From assembly GCF_018343515.1 (NCBI RefSeq), contig NZ_JAGYPD010000002.1, positions 186,001 to 250,000 of the forward strand: 64,000 bases of DNA. Direction: 5' to 3'. The position numbers and the translations under genes are program-made. Under the pieces are notes generated by a model. It was not told the origin of the DNA and did no database searches. It saw only the letters and a list, made by a program, of their open reading frames with translations. Each line of letters opens with the position of its first letter. Positions within the stretch are counted from its first letter, which is position 1. Source of the DNA: Bacillus sp. FJAT-50079 (GTDB lineage: Bacteria > Bacillota > Bacilli > Bacillales > Bacillaceae_C). Shown one piece after another: positions 57,336 to 64,000 of this stretch.

Positions 57336-57446
57336 ATGACAATCATTGCTTCGATGTTGTCCGGCATTATGTTCGTCTTGTTCACAGCCGGAATCATTGC
57401 ATTTATTATGTATAATAAAAATCAAAAAAAGAATGACCAAAAATAA
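57336..57446 (+). CDS. 36-residue single-helix membrane peptide
   Basis: TIIASMLSGIMFVLFTAG then IIAFIMYNKNQKKNDQK: one hydrophobic helix and a basic tail. AAAGGAG lies 15 bases before ATG 57336, rather far; codon ATC at 57330, in frame, would be at ideal distance. It is followed by a strong terminator that faces the same way. Small membrane peptides like this are often missed; function unknown. Confidence 0.5.
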   Translation: MTIIASMLSGIMFVLFTAGIIAFIMYNKNQKKNDQK

Positions 57447-57455
57447 AAGTATAGA

Positions 57456-57497
57456 AAAAGGAATAACTCCCTTAACAAAGGGAATTATTCCTTTTTT
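57456..57497 (+). terminator. Terminator
   Basis: AAAGGAATAACTCCCTT pairs (one mismatch) with AAGGGAATTATTCCTTT, followed by six T. Confidence 0.85.
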
Positions 57498-57514
57498 GTA
57501 TAGCTAACTTCTCA

Positions 57515-57700
57515 TTAAAACGTCCGCTTCCACTTCTTTCGAAAGACCGTATTCATCGCGATTGAAGCAATCATAATCACGATTAAACAAATTCCAATGA
57601 ATGTATATCCAAGTTGGATGGCAAAATAAGAGAAAACCGCTAAGCTGATTGTAATAAACCAGCTAAAAAAAAGAGTTGCAATAAAAAACGTCTTTTCCAA
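57515..57700 (-). CDS. Small two-helix membrane protein
   Basis: A 61-residue protein with two hydrophobic helices (about 5-26 and 30-50) and a basic tail FRKKWKRTF. TTG 57700 follows AAAGGTGGTGG. It lies 21 bases after sbcC on the same strand and probably belongs to that operon. Family not recognised. Confidence 0.6.
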   Translation of the reverse strand: MEKTFFIATLFFSWFITISLAVFSYFAIQLGYTFIGICLIVIMIASIAMNTVFRKKWKRTF

Positions 57701-57721
57701 TCAATCCACCACCTTTAGCGA

Positions 57722-60700
57722 TTAACTCGTAAATAAAAACCGCGTTTTACTTCCCGTTTGGCTTGCTATCACTTCTAATTGAGCATCAATTCTTTCCTTT
57801 AATTCTGGCACATGCGAAATGACGCCAACGAGTCGGCCGCTGCTTTGGATATCCATTAACGCTTCAATGGCATGATCCAATGACTCTGGATCCAACGTAC
57901 CGAAGCCTTCATCAATAAACATCGTTTCCAACGACACCCCACCTGCATGCTGTTGAACAACATCGGCAAGACCGAGCGCCAATGCCAATGATGCTTTAAA
58001 GCTTTCACCGCCAGAAAGAGTTTTCACATGCCGTTCTTGGCCTGTATATTGATCAAAAATAAGCAATTCCAAACCGCTTTGCACATTTCCTTTGGAACGA
58101 TCGGTTTTTCGTAAAAGTCGATAGCGACCGCTCGACATTTTTGTTAATCGCCCATTTGCCGCAACGAGAATACCATCTAAAAATGACGCAAGCACATAAC
58201 GTTCGAAAGTAAGCTTAAACGCATTATCCCCCTTTGTCACATTTGATAATTCACCGATGAGGTTATATTGCTCTTCAAACGTTTTTAATTGACGATTGAT
58301 TTGCGCAACGGCCTGCTCAATTTCTTCGTTTTGTCTTATTTGCATACTCATTCGCGCATGCTGATCAGATGATTGAGTAAGTTCAAGCTCTGTTTCTTTT
58401 AAAGTCTTTTCTAATTCAACGACATCCGGTTTCTCTTTCCCTTTCAACCTTTGCTCATAATCTGCTAGACGATCTAATGTCGAGCGATATTGTTCGTAAT
58501 ACCTTTGAATTGCTTCTTCGATTTGATTGATTTCAGCTTGATCTTTCTTCGCTTCTGCGTACATTTTATACGATTCGAACTCTTCTTCCTGTAACATGCG
58601 TACGAAAATGTCACGTTCGATTTTCAATGCCTTTTCGGCGTCGTCAATATGTGTTTGTAAGCTTTCAGTCGCTCCATTTAATTGAGCTAACTTTTTACTT
58701 ACATCTGTAAATTGATTGCGTGCTTCATTTAATGAAGCATCTAAACTTTTTCGCGCTTGTTCGATTTGTAAGAGCTTTTGATCAAATGCTTCCTTCATTC
58801 GCAACGGTTCAGGAATCGTCTTACTTAAACGATTTAGTAATGCGGCAGCTTCTGCATGCTCAATCGCTAACTTTTTTTCAGCATTCATTGATTGCTCGAC
58901 CAACTCGTTGATTTCTTTTATCGCCACTTCTAGCTGATTCATCTCCGTAACGAGGCGAGGAATTTGTTCGACCTTTGTCAACGCTTCGGTTCTATTTCTT
59001 TTAAGCTTCGCAAATTTTTGTTCATACTCTTGATGAAAGAAATCAATTTGCTCAAATGTAAATCCTGGAATGAGTTTCTTCAATTGTTCGATCTTTTTGT
59101 TTACTTGTCCTTGCATCATTTCCCATTCTGTTTTTACTTGGAAATATGAGCGTTCCATTTGTTGTAATTCTTTTTCACCTTCGTCGACTGCTCGCTTTGC
59201 CGCTTGCAAGTCTTCTTCACTTCGTTCTGATTGTGCTAACTGAGCCGGATTTGGATGATGTTCAGCACCGCATACTGGACAAGGTTCACCATTTTCAAGC
59301 TTACTCGCCAAATGAGCGGCCTGCCCTTGCAACCATTGGCTTTCGATCGTCGTTAACGTTGCTTTTGCATCTTCTACTTTGCTTCTTATATTTAGAAGCA
59401 ACTGATCTTTTGCTCGAAGCTGCTCCTGCCCTTTTCGCGCCTTTTCATCGTCAGCTAAAATATCAGCCAATCCATCAATGATGGTCCCTGCTTCGGCTTC
59501 TTGCTTTTCATATTCCATGATCGCTATCCGTAACGGTTCAATCGGCGCAAGCTCCGCTTTTTTCTGTTCAAATTGCTCGTTTATTTGCAGAAGCCTCTGC
59601 CGTTCCCCTTCGATTTTCCGGCGCAGCGCTTGTAATCGCTTATTCTGCTTTTCTACGTCAGCTTGCCTTTCCGCAAATGAGTATACATCATCACGCATAT
59701 GCAGCATATTCGTATGTTCTGTTTGTAACTCTTCACTTCTTTCTTGTTTTCCTTCTTCTAATTCAAGCAGATGTTTCTTTTTTTCTACCTCTTGCTCCAC
59801 TTGTTCGATCTGTTTCATTTGAGCTTCTAACCTTGCTTTATAACCATCTATATCACGCTTCAACCGTTGGCAAAGTCCCTCTTGATGATGGAGCTTATTC
59901 GCTTTATAAGCCAACGCGACATCACGTTTTAACGATTGAAAATGATCCTTTTTTGCTTCCAGTTCATTTTTACTAACCATTAATTGGTCGCGCAAAGTCA
60001 TTTGTTTTAATAGATCTTCGGCTGCATCCACTTTCCGTTTCGCTTCATCGCGTGCCTTTTGCTGCTGGGTGATGTTTTCAGAAATGGCAACTAACTCTTT
60101 ATTCATTGTCACTTGAACTTCTTGGAGCAACGCTAAAACTGTCAGATCATTTAACGGTTGTTCCATTAATGCCACTTGTAAGCCCTCATGGCCGTTATGT
60201 GCCACTCCTTTTAAAATACGTGAGCGTTCCGCAATTCCAAACTCTACCTCTCTTTTTAACGAGTTCGCCCGATCCTTTAATTGATCTTCGACTTTTTTAT
60301 ATAATTCCGTGCGAAATAAGCGCTGAAGGATTACTTCTTTTTCTTTACTGTTAGAAGTTAGTAATTTTCTAAAATCACCTTGCGGAATCATTAATATTTG
60401 ACGGAATTGATTCGCATCAAGCTGAATGATTTCATTAATTTTCTCATCAGTTTCCCTAATGTTTGAAGCAATTAGCTTCTGCTCGCCACGCTCATCGATC
60501 ACATATAATTCCGCCGTTGCATTAACAAGTGTATAGCCATCTCCCCGCGCTTTTTTCTTTGCTTGCTGTGGCGTACGGCGAATAAAATACGTTTCATTTC
60601 TAAGCGAAAATTCCAGTGACACTTCTGTGATAAGATCATCTGGAGCAAACTGACTTCGCAAATCAGCACCGACTCGATCGTCCCCACTTGCCCGTCCATA

Positions 60701-60856
60701 AATCGCAAAGCTAATCCCGTCAAAAATCGTTGTCTTTCCAGATCCTGTTTTTCCGGAGATGACGAACATCTTACGATTGCCAAGTCGAGAAAAGTCAATC
60801 ACTTCCTTGCGGGCATATGGTCCAAATGCTTGCATCGTTAATAAAATCGGCTTCAT
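57722..60856 (-). CDS. sbcC: Exonuclease subunit SbcC
   Basis: A 1044-residue SMC-like ATPase (Rad50 relative). Walker A is GKTGSGKTT (35-43), a long coiled coil with zinc hook CPVC at residues 526-529 follows, and the C-terminal LSGGESFKASLALALGLADV signature with MFIDEGFGTLD (Walker B) ends it. With SbcD it cuts DNA hairpins and double-strand ends. The start overlaps the sbcD stop by 4 bases. Confidence 0.94.
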   Translation of the reverse strand: MKPILLTMQAFGPYARKEVIDFSRLGNRKMFVISGKTGSGKTTIFDGISFAIYGRASGDDRVGADLRSQFAPDDLITEVSLEFSLRNETYFIRRTPQQAKKKARGDGYTLVNATAELYVIDERGEQKLIASNIRETDEKINEIIQLDANQFRQILMIPQGDFRKLLTSNSKEKEVILQRLFRTELYKKVEDQLKDRANSLKREVEFGIAERSRILKGVAHNGHEGLQVALMEQPLNDLTVLALLQEVQVTMNKELVAISENITQQQKARDEAKRKVDAAEDLLKQMTLRDQLMVSKNELEAKKDHFQSLKRDVALAYKANKLHHQEGLCQRLKRDIDGYKARLEAQMKQIEQVEQEVEKKKHLLELEEGKQERSEELQTEHTNMLHMRDDVYSFAERQADVEKQNKRLQALRRKIEGERQRLLQINEQFEQKKAELAPIEPLRIAIMEYEKQEAEAGTIIDGLADILADDEKARKGQEQLRAKDQLLLNIRSKVEDAKATLTTIESQWLQGQAAHLASKLENGEPCPVCGAEHHPNPAQLAQSERSEEDLQAAKRAVDEGEKELQQMERSYFQVKTEWEMMQGQVNKKIEQLKKLIPGFTFEQIDFFHQEYEQKFAKLKRNRTEALTKVEQIPRLVTEMNQLEVAIKEINELVEQSMNAEKKLAIEHAEAAALLNRLSKTIPEPLRMKEAFDQKLLQIEQARKSLDASLNEARNQFTDVSKKLAQLNGATESLQTHIDDAEKALKIERDIFVRMLQEEEFESYKMYAEAKKDQAEINQIEEAIQRYYEQYRSTLDRLADYEQRLKGKEKPDVVELEKTLKETELELTQSSDQHARMSMQIRQNEEIEQAVAQINRQLKTFEEQYNLIGELSNVTKGDNAFKLTFERYVLASFLDGILVAANGRLTKMSSGRYRLLRKTDRSKGNVQSGLELLIFDQYTGQERHVKTLSGGESFKASLALALGLADVVQQHAGGVSLETMFIDEGFGTLDPESLDHAIEALMDIQSSGRLVGVISHVPELKERIDAQLEVIASQTGSKTRFLFTS

Positions 60857-61998
60857 ACTTTGACCACCTCTTTTTTGGCAAGTTCGATCATTTCAGTCAT
60901 TAAATCACGCTTTTGCTCTGTGAATTCTCTCGTCGTCATCTCATGATAAAACTGAGAAAACAAGTCAAGCTCTGATTGGCGCTTGCTCTCTGTGAACTCC
61001 AATTGCTGCATATTCCGCAGATCAATTTGATCAATTTTTCTTTCTAAATGCAATACATTCGGATACACCTGTCTTAATTTACCGACCGGATCTAAAATCG
61101 CTCCTTCATCAAGCAACGTAATTTTAAAAAAGTCATCGGTCTTTTGCTGTCCATAAAAAGCCGGATCAAGCAACTCATCAATAAAGCCAGTGATTTCCCT
61201 CATATCTTGCTTAGGCCGTAAATATTTCTCTTCAATTTCATAACTGCCATTTTCATTCATCGTTACAATCGAGACGCTTTTTCGATGATTCACTTCGGAA
61301 AATGAATATTTCATTAACGAACCAGAATAGCGAATCGTTTCATGACGAATCGCATCAGGGCTATGAAGATGGCCTAATGCTGAATAAGCGAACGGAGCGA
61401 AGCAATCTGCCGATACACAGCCGGATCCACCAACGGAAAGTGTCCGTTCCGAATCACTTGTTTTACCACCAAGGACAAATGCATGACCAACGAACACATT
61501 CGGCTCGTCCGGCCGTAAGTTTTGTTCAATTTCACCTATGATTCGCCTCATCGCTGCATCATGTGACGTAATCGTTTGATCATCAAACCATTCACGAACG
61601 ATGCCTGGCTCGACATATGGAACCGAATAAAAATTCACGCCGTGTAAACGTACCGGCTCAAAACAATTTTCAATACTTCCTTGAATATGTAAATGACGAT
61701 GTTTATACCAAGAAGATCCAAATGAGAGACGCTGCGCACTATCGTGATTGCCAGCAATAGCAATTACTGGGGTTTCCAATTCAATATTCAATTTATAGAG
61801 AACTTCTTCTAATAATATGACCGCTTCAGTCGGTGGAACCGAGCGATCGTATAAATCGCCAGCGATAATGACCGCATCAGGCTTTTCTTCAGCAACGATC
61901 TCAATAAATTGATCCAAAATAAGCCGTTGATGCTTCGTCATATATATACCATGAACAAGCTTACCGAGATGCCAGTCAGCCGTATGAATAAACTTCAT
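60853..61998 (-). CDS. sbcD: Exonuclease subunit SbcD
   Basis: A 381-residue Mre11-type nuclease. All phosphoesterase motifs are present: HTADWHLGK, IAGDLYDRSVPP, AGNHDSAQRL, FVGHAFVLGG and SALGHLHSPDAI. It provides the metal-dependent nuclease of the SbcCD complex. GGAAGTGG is followed by ATG 61998 (MKFIHTADWH); GTG 62007 is too close to it. Confidence 0.93.
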   Translation of the reverse strand: MKFIHTADWHLGKLVHGIYMTKHQRLILDQFIEIVAEEKPDAVIIAGDLYDRSVPPTEAVILLEEVLYKLNIELETPVIAIAGNHDSAQRLSFGSSWYKHRHLHIQGSIENCFEPVRLHGVNFYSVPYVEPGIVREWFDDQTITSHDAAMRRIIGEIEQNLRPDEPNVFVGHAFVLGGKTSDSERTLSVGGSGCVSADCFAPFAYSALGHLHSPDAIRHETIRYSGSLMKYSFSEVNHRKSVSIVTMNENGSYEIEEKYLRPKQDMREITGFIDELLDPAFYGQQKTDDFFKITLLDEGAILDPVGKLRQVYPNVLHLERKIDQIDLRNMQQLEFTESKRQSELDLFSQFYHEMTTREFTEQKRDLMTEMIELAKKEVVKV

Positions 61999-62180
61999 GA
62001 AAACCACTTCCTATTATTCTTTACCTATCATTATAGCAAATTGTTTCCTCGCAAAAAAAGAAACTAGGTATTTTCCAAGTAGTTTAGATGGCAGATAGAT
62101 AATTCGGGCATTGCTTTGAAGGCTTGAGGGATTGCACGACTTTTATTGTGGCACCATTCTTCCCCTTGAATAATGCACAT

Positions 62181-62217
62181 AAAAAAAACGCAGAGCAATC
62201 AGCGCCCTGCGTTTTCC
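62181..62217 (-). terminator. Terminator after the PspC-like gene
   Basis: AAAACGCAG pairs with CTGCGTTTT; poly-A on + gives the T run for - transcription. Confidence 0.85.
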
Positions 62218-62232
62218 ATAATTACGAAACTT

Positions 62233-62415
62233 TCAAAGTGACGGTTTATCCCTTAGCTCCCATGCTAAAAATAGATACACCCAAATCGAGACGGAGGAAG
62301 TAAAAATGAAAATGAGCCTCACAATGAAAGAGGATATTCCGAACAAATTCGCTATTCCTCCACATATTCCTAATAACGCTTTATCCGTTGAGGACTTTGT
62401 TAGCTTTTGCAGCAT
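62233..62415 (-). CDS. PspC-domain small membrane protein
   Basis: A 60-residue PspC domain: KLTKSSTDKALLGICGGIAN, LFGISSFIVRLIFIFTS and VYLFLAWELRDKPSL. PspC proteins act in envelope-stress sensing in other bacteria; here only one domain is present. AAAGGAGAG with six bases spacing fits ATG 62415. Confidence 0.88.
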   Translation of the reverse strand: MLQKLTKSSTDKALLGICGGIANLFGISSFIVRLIFIFTSSVSIWVYLFLAWELRDKPSL

Positions 62416-62533
62416 CTTCATCTCTCCTTTACGTTTCATCTGTTTTTTAATCCGTTCTTATCCAAACGTGATCTATCTATTCTTATATACGAGACAAGTC
62501 GTTAAATGGTTTCCCTTGGAACATAATTACAAA

Positions 62534-62569
62534 TTTTAAGACGAATCTTCCTACGAATTCGTCTTAAAA
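62534..62569 (-). terminator. Terminator of the yvrJ operon
   Basis: TTTTAAGACGAAT (62534-62546) pairs perfectly with ATTCGTCTTAAAA (62557-62569). Confidence 0.85.
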
Positions 62570-62594
62570 ATACTTTTTAACTACTCATGATCGC

Positions 62595-62738
62595 TCATTT
62601 TATTTTTCCCATCCGCTCAGGTAAACCTTGGATTGTTTGAATGACAGCTTCGAGCTTCGTTTCGATCCGATACAAAAGATAAAACGTAACGAGTGCCGGA
62701 AATCCAACTTCGCTTAAGAACGGGAGAAATTGCTCCAT
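62595..62738 (-). CDS. YvrJ-family protein
   Basis: A 47-residue protein MEQFLPFLSEVGFPALVTFY followed by LLYRIETKLEAVIQTIQGLP, the typical YvrJ pattern: one helix, then a charged helix. The function is unknown; it is often found beside DUF2922 and DUF1659 genes, as here. AGGAG lies upstream of ATG 62738. Confidence 0.85.
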   Translation of the reverse strand: MEQFLPFLSEVGFPALVTFYLLYRIETKLEAVIQTIQGLPERMGKIK

Positions 62739-62762
62739 GATCATTCAACTCCTCTCTAATTA

Positions 62763-62803
62763 AAATTGTCCCAAAAGCGACCCTTTCGCTAATGGGACAA
62801 TTT
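62763..62803 (-). terminator. Hairpin between DUF2922 gene and yvrJ
   Basis: AAATTGTCCCA (62763-62773) pairs with TGGGACAATTT (62793-62803), and the loop holds a second stem AGCGA/TCGCT. It may reduce transcription into yvrJ. Confidence 0.7.
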
Positions 62804-62805
62804 CA

Positions 62806-63027
62806 TTACTCGTTGATCTCAAAAACAGTTACATTTCTTTCCACGAGGCGCGCACTTTTGATTGCTTCATACATATACCCATCACTATCAATAAACACAC
62901 CTGAAGCAATGATACTTTCCATCGACGTTTTGACCAGTTCTGGGTCAACCGGCTCCTGTGGATGATCGATTGAAATTGTCGCTGTTTTCCCCTGCTCACT
63001 TTCGAAAATCAGCTCTAATGTCTTCAT
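62806..63027 (-). CDS. DUF2922 protein
   Basis: A 73-residue protein (KTLELIFESEQGKTATISID, EPVDPELVKTSMESIIASG) with the DUF2922 form. The function is unknown. It lies between DUF1659 and yvrJ genes in a small operon common in Bacillaceae. GCGAGGTGAG precedes the ATG. Confidence 0.85.
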   Translation of the reverse strand: MKTLELIFESEQGKTATISIDHPQEPVDPELVKTSMESIIASGVFIDSDGYMYEAIKSARLVERNVTVFEINE

Positions 63028-63062
63028 GTTCTCACCTCGCTTTAACCGACTTTTTCCCTTAC

Positions 63063-63284
63063 TTAATACTCATCAATGCTTGAAAGGTCGTTTCTTTCGA
63101 TTGCCCATAGCGGCTGTGATGATAACGCGCCAATCGCTTGTGCCGCTTCGTATAATTCACTGGCATCGGCACTGCGACGCACATTTTGAAAAGTTTTGCT
63201 TTTAAATATCGGCTTGTTATCCTCATCCATGCCATGATCAAACACAAGTTTAAGTCGTGTTGCTTTTAAATAAGCTTCTGCCAT
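63063..63284 (-). CDS. DUF1659 protein
   Basis: A 73-residue protein MAEAYLKATRLKLVFDHGMD, then NKPIFKSKTFQNVRRSADA, typical of DUF1659. The function is unknown. AAGGGGGGG precedes ATG 63284; the frame opens at 63302. First gene of the DUF1659-DUF2922-yvrJ operon. Confidence 0.85.
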   Translation of the reverse strand: MAEAYLKATRLKLVFDHGMDEDNKPIFKSKTFQNVRRSADASELYEAAQAIGALSSQPLWAIERNDLSSIDEY

Positions 63285-63441
63285 GTCTTCCCCCCCTTTC
63301 ACCTTCTATATAGGTGTTTCAAGGGGAATCGGACACCCAAAATTCAATTTCTTCATAAAATGATCGCAAGCAAGGAACTTGTCTCGCTTTCAATATCGGC
63401 TATAATATAGATAAACTGCCAATGTAATAGGAGTGGAAAAA

Positions 63442-63867
63442 ATGCTGGATGGTTGGTTTTTAGTCTTTATATTATTTTGGGTCGTTATACTAATCTCTCT
63501 CATGGCGATTGGCGGATTCTTTATGTTTAGAAAGTTTTTAAAAAGACTCCCTAAACAAGATGGCAAATCAGATATGGATTGGGAAGAATATTACGTAGAG
63601 AAAACGAAAAAACTGTGGACTTCAGACGTAAAGGAATTGCTGGAAGAGCTTGTCAGCCCTGTTCCTGAGCTGTTCCGGGATGTAGCAAGACAGAAAATTG
63701 CCGGGAAAATCGGGGAAGTTGCCTTGAACGAGAAGGCAAAAAAAATTGATTTAGATATCGTCATTAAAGGATATATTTTAGCCACACCAAAACGCGATCA
63801 TAAATTTCTTCGCAAAAAACTAGATGAATTAAAAATTGATCTTGCTCCTTATGAGCACTTATTTTAA
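63442..63867 (+). CDS. yneK: DUF2621 membrane protein YneK
   Basis: A 141-residue protein with one N-terminal helix (about residues 5-28) and a cytoplasmic domain with the conserved LVSPVPELFRDVARQKIAGKIGE and YILATPKRDHKFLRKKL. It matches B. subtilis YneK throughout, as I remember it. The role is unknown. TAGGAGTGG precedes ATG 63442. Its presence fits the surrounding yne-like gene content. Confidence 0.88.
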   Translation: MLDGWFLVFILFWVVILISLMAIGGFFMFRKFLKRLPKQDGKSDMDWEEYYVEKTKKLWTSDVKELLEELVSPVPELFRDVARQKIAGKIGEVALNEKAKKIDLDIVIKGYILATPKRDHKFLRKKLDELKIDLAPYEHLF

Positions 63868-63901
63868 AAAACAACTCTCAAATGATGAGAGTTGTTTTTT
63901 A
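63867..63901. terminator. Bidirectional terminator after yneK
   Basis: AAACAACTCTCA pairs with TGAGAGTTGTTT, with A and T tracts on both sides. Confidence 0.9.
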
Positions 63902-63906
63902 ATGTA

Positions 63907-64000
63907 TCATAACGGTCTCGTTGTCGTTTCTTCCAATACCTTTGTTTTTCCTCCCTTCGTTAAAATATGGGCGCTGATGAATAAAACAATAATGAGAAAA
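63907..64000 (-). CDS. C-terminal end of a membrane protein (partial)
   Basis: Only 30 codons before the stop are inside the window: a hydrophobic end (LIIVLFISAHILTKGGK) then a polar tail ending EETTTRPL. The gene enters from the right on the - strand, converging with yneK. By B. subtilis gene order it could be ccdC (yneJ), but this piece is too short to tell. Confidence 0.5.
   Translation of the reverse strand, partial: FLIIVLFISAHILTKGGKTKVLEETTTRPL

Overview
The window is low-GC Firmicute DNA, most likely from a spore-forming Bacillaceae. The evidence is the set of Bacillus-type genes: rtp, tlp, sspN, a spoIIS toxin-antitoxin locus, yneK, yneP/Q/R/T, parE/parC beside plsY, and citB-type aconitase. 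Ribosome binding sites are strong (AGGAGG type), TTG and GTG starts are common, and Rho-independent terminators are everywhere. No rRNA, tRNA, CRISPR array, intact insertion sequence or prophage was seen.

The main structural point is that this looks like the chromosome replication terminus. A 28-bp site at 18355-18382 matches the Bacillus dif site as I remember it (25 of 28 positions). A full-length replication terminator protein gene (rtp, 5478-5849) lies 13 kb to its left. Gene direction also flips around dif: mostly + on the left and mostly - on the right, as expected where two replication forks meet.

Left part (1-15.3 kb): tail of an RND efflux pump, DinB-like protein, aldo/keto reductase, VOC protein, a decayed sugar-transport locus (xyl-type promoter and operator followed by a GPH transporter lacking its N-terminus), rtp, a DUF1835 protein, spoIISA/spoIISB with a second antitoxin-like ORF, a lipoprotein, an ArsR-AHSA1-reductase-AHSA1 cluster under a palindromic operator, an unusual three-part UvrA-like ATPase and a methyltransferase.

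Terminus core (15.3-24 kb): gene remnants including a tyrosine-recombinase fragment, a probable ZTP riboswitch before a DJ-1/PfpI gene, dif flanked by two perfect inverted repeats, a lysine riboswitch before a lysine permease, and small genes of unknown function.

Right part (24-64 kb): a D-allose operon (alsBACEK plus a LacI-type regulator with three palindromic operators); the arginine operon argC-J-B-D-carA-carB-argF with ARG-box-like sites; a DUF4317 protein; parE/parC; then a block with the B. subtilis gene content and order (plsY, yneR/Q/P, tlp, sspN, aconitase). After that come a nuclease lipoprotein, cell-wall enzymes, sbcDC, a small yvrJ/DUF2922/DUF1659 operon and yneK. The arginine-operon CarA has lost its glutaminase cysteine, which is the clearest biochemical oddity in the window.
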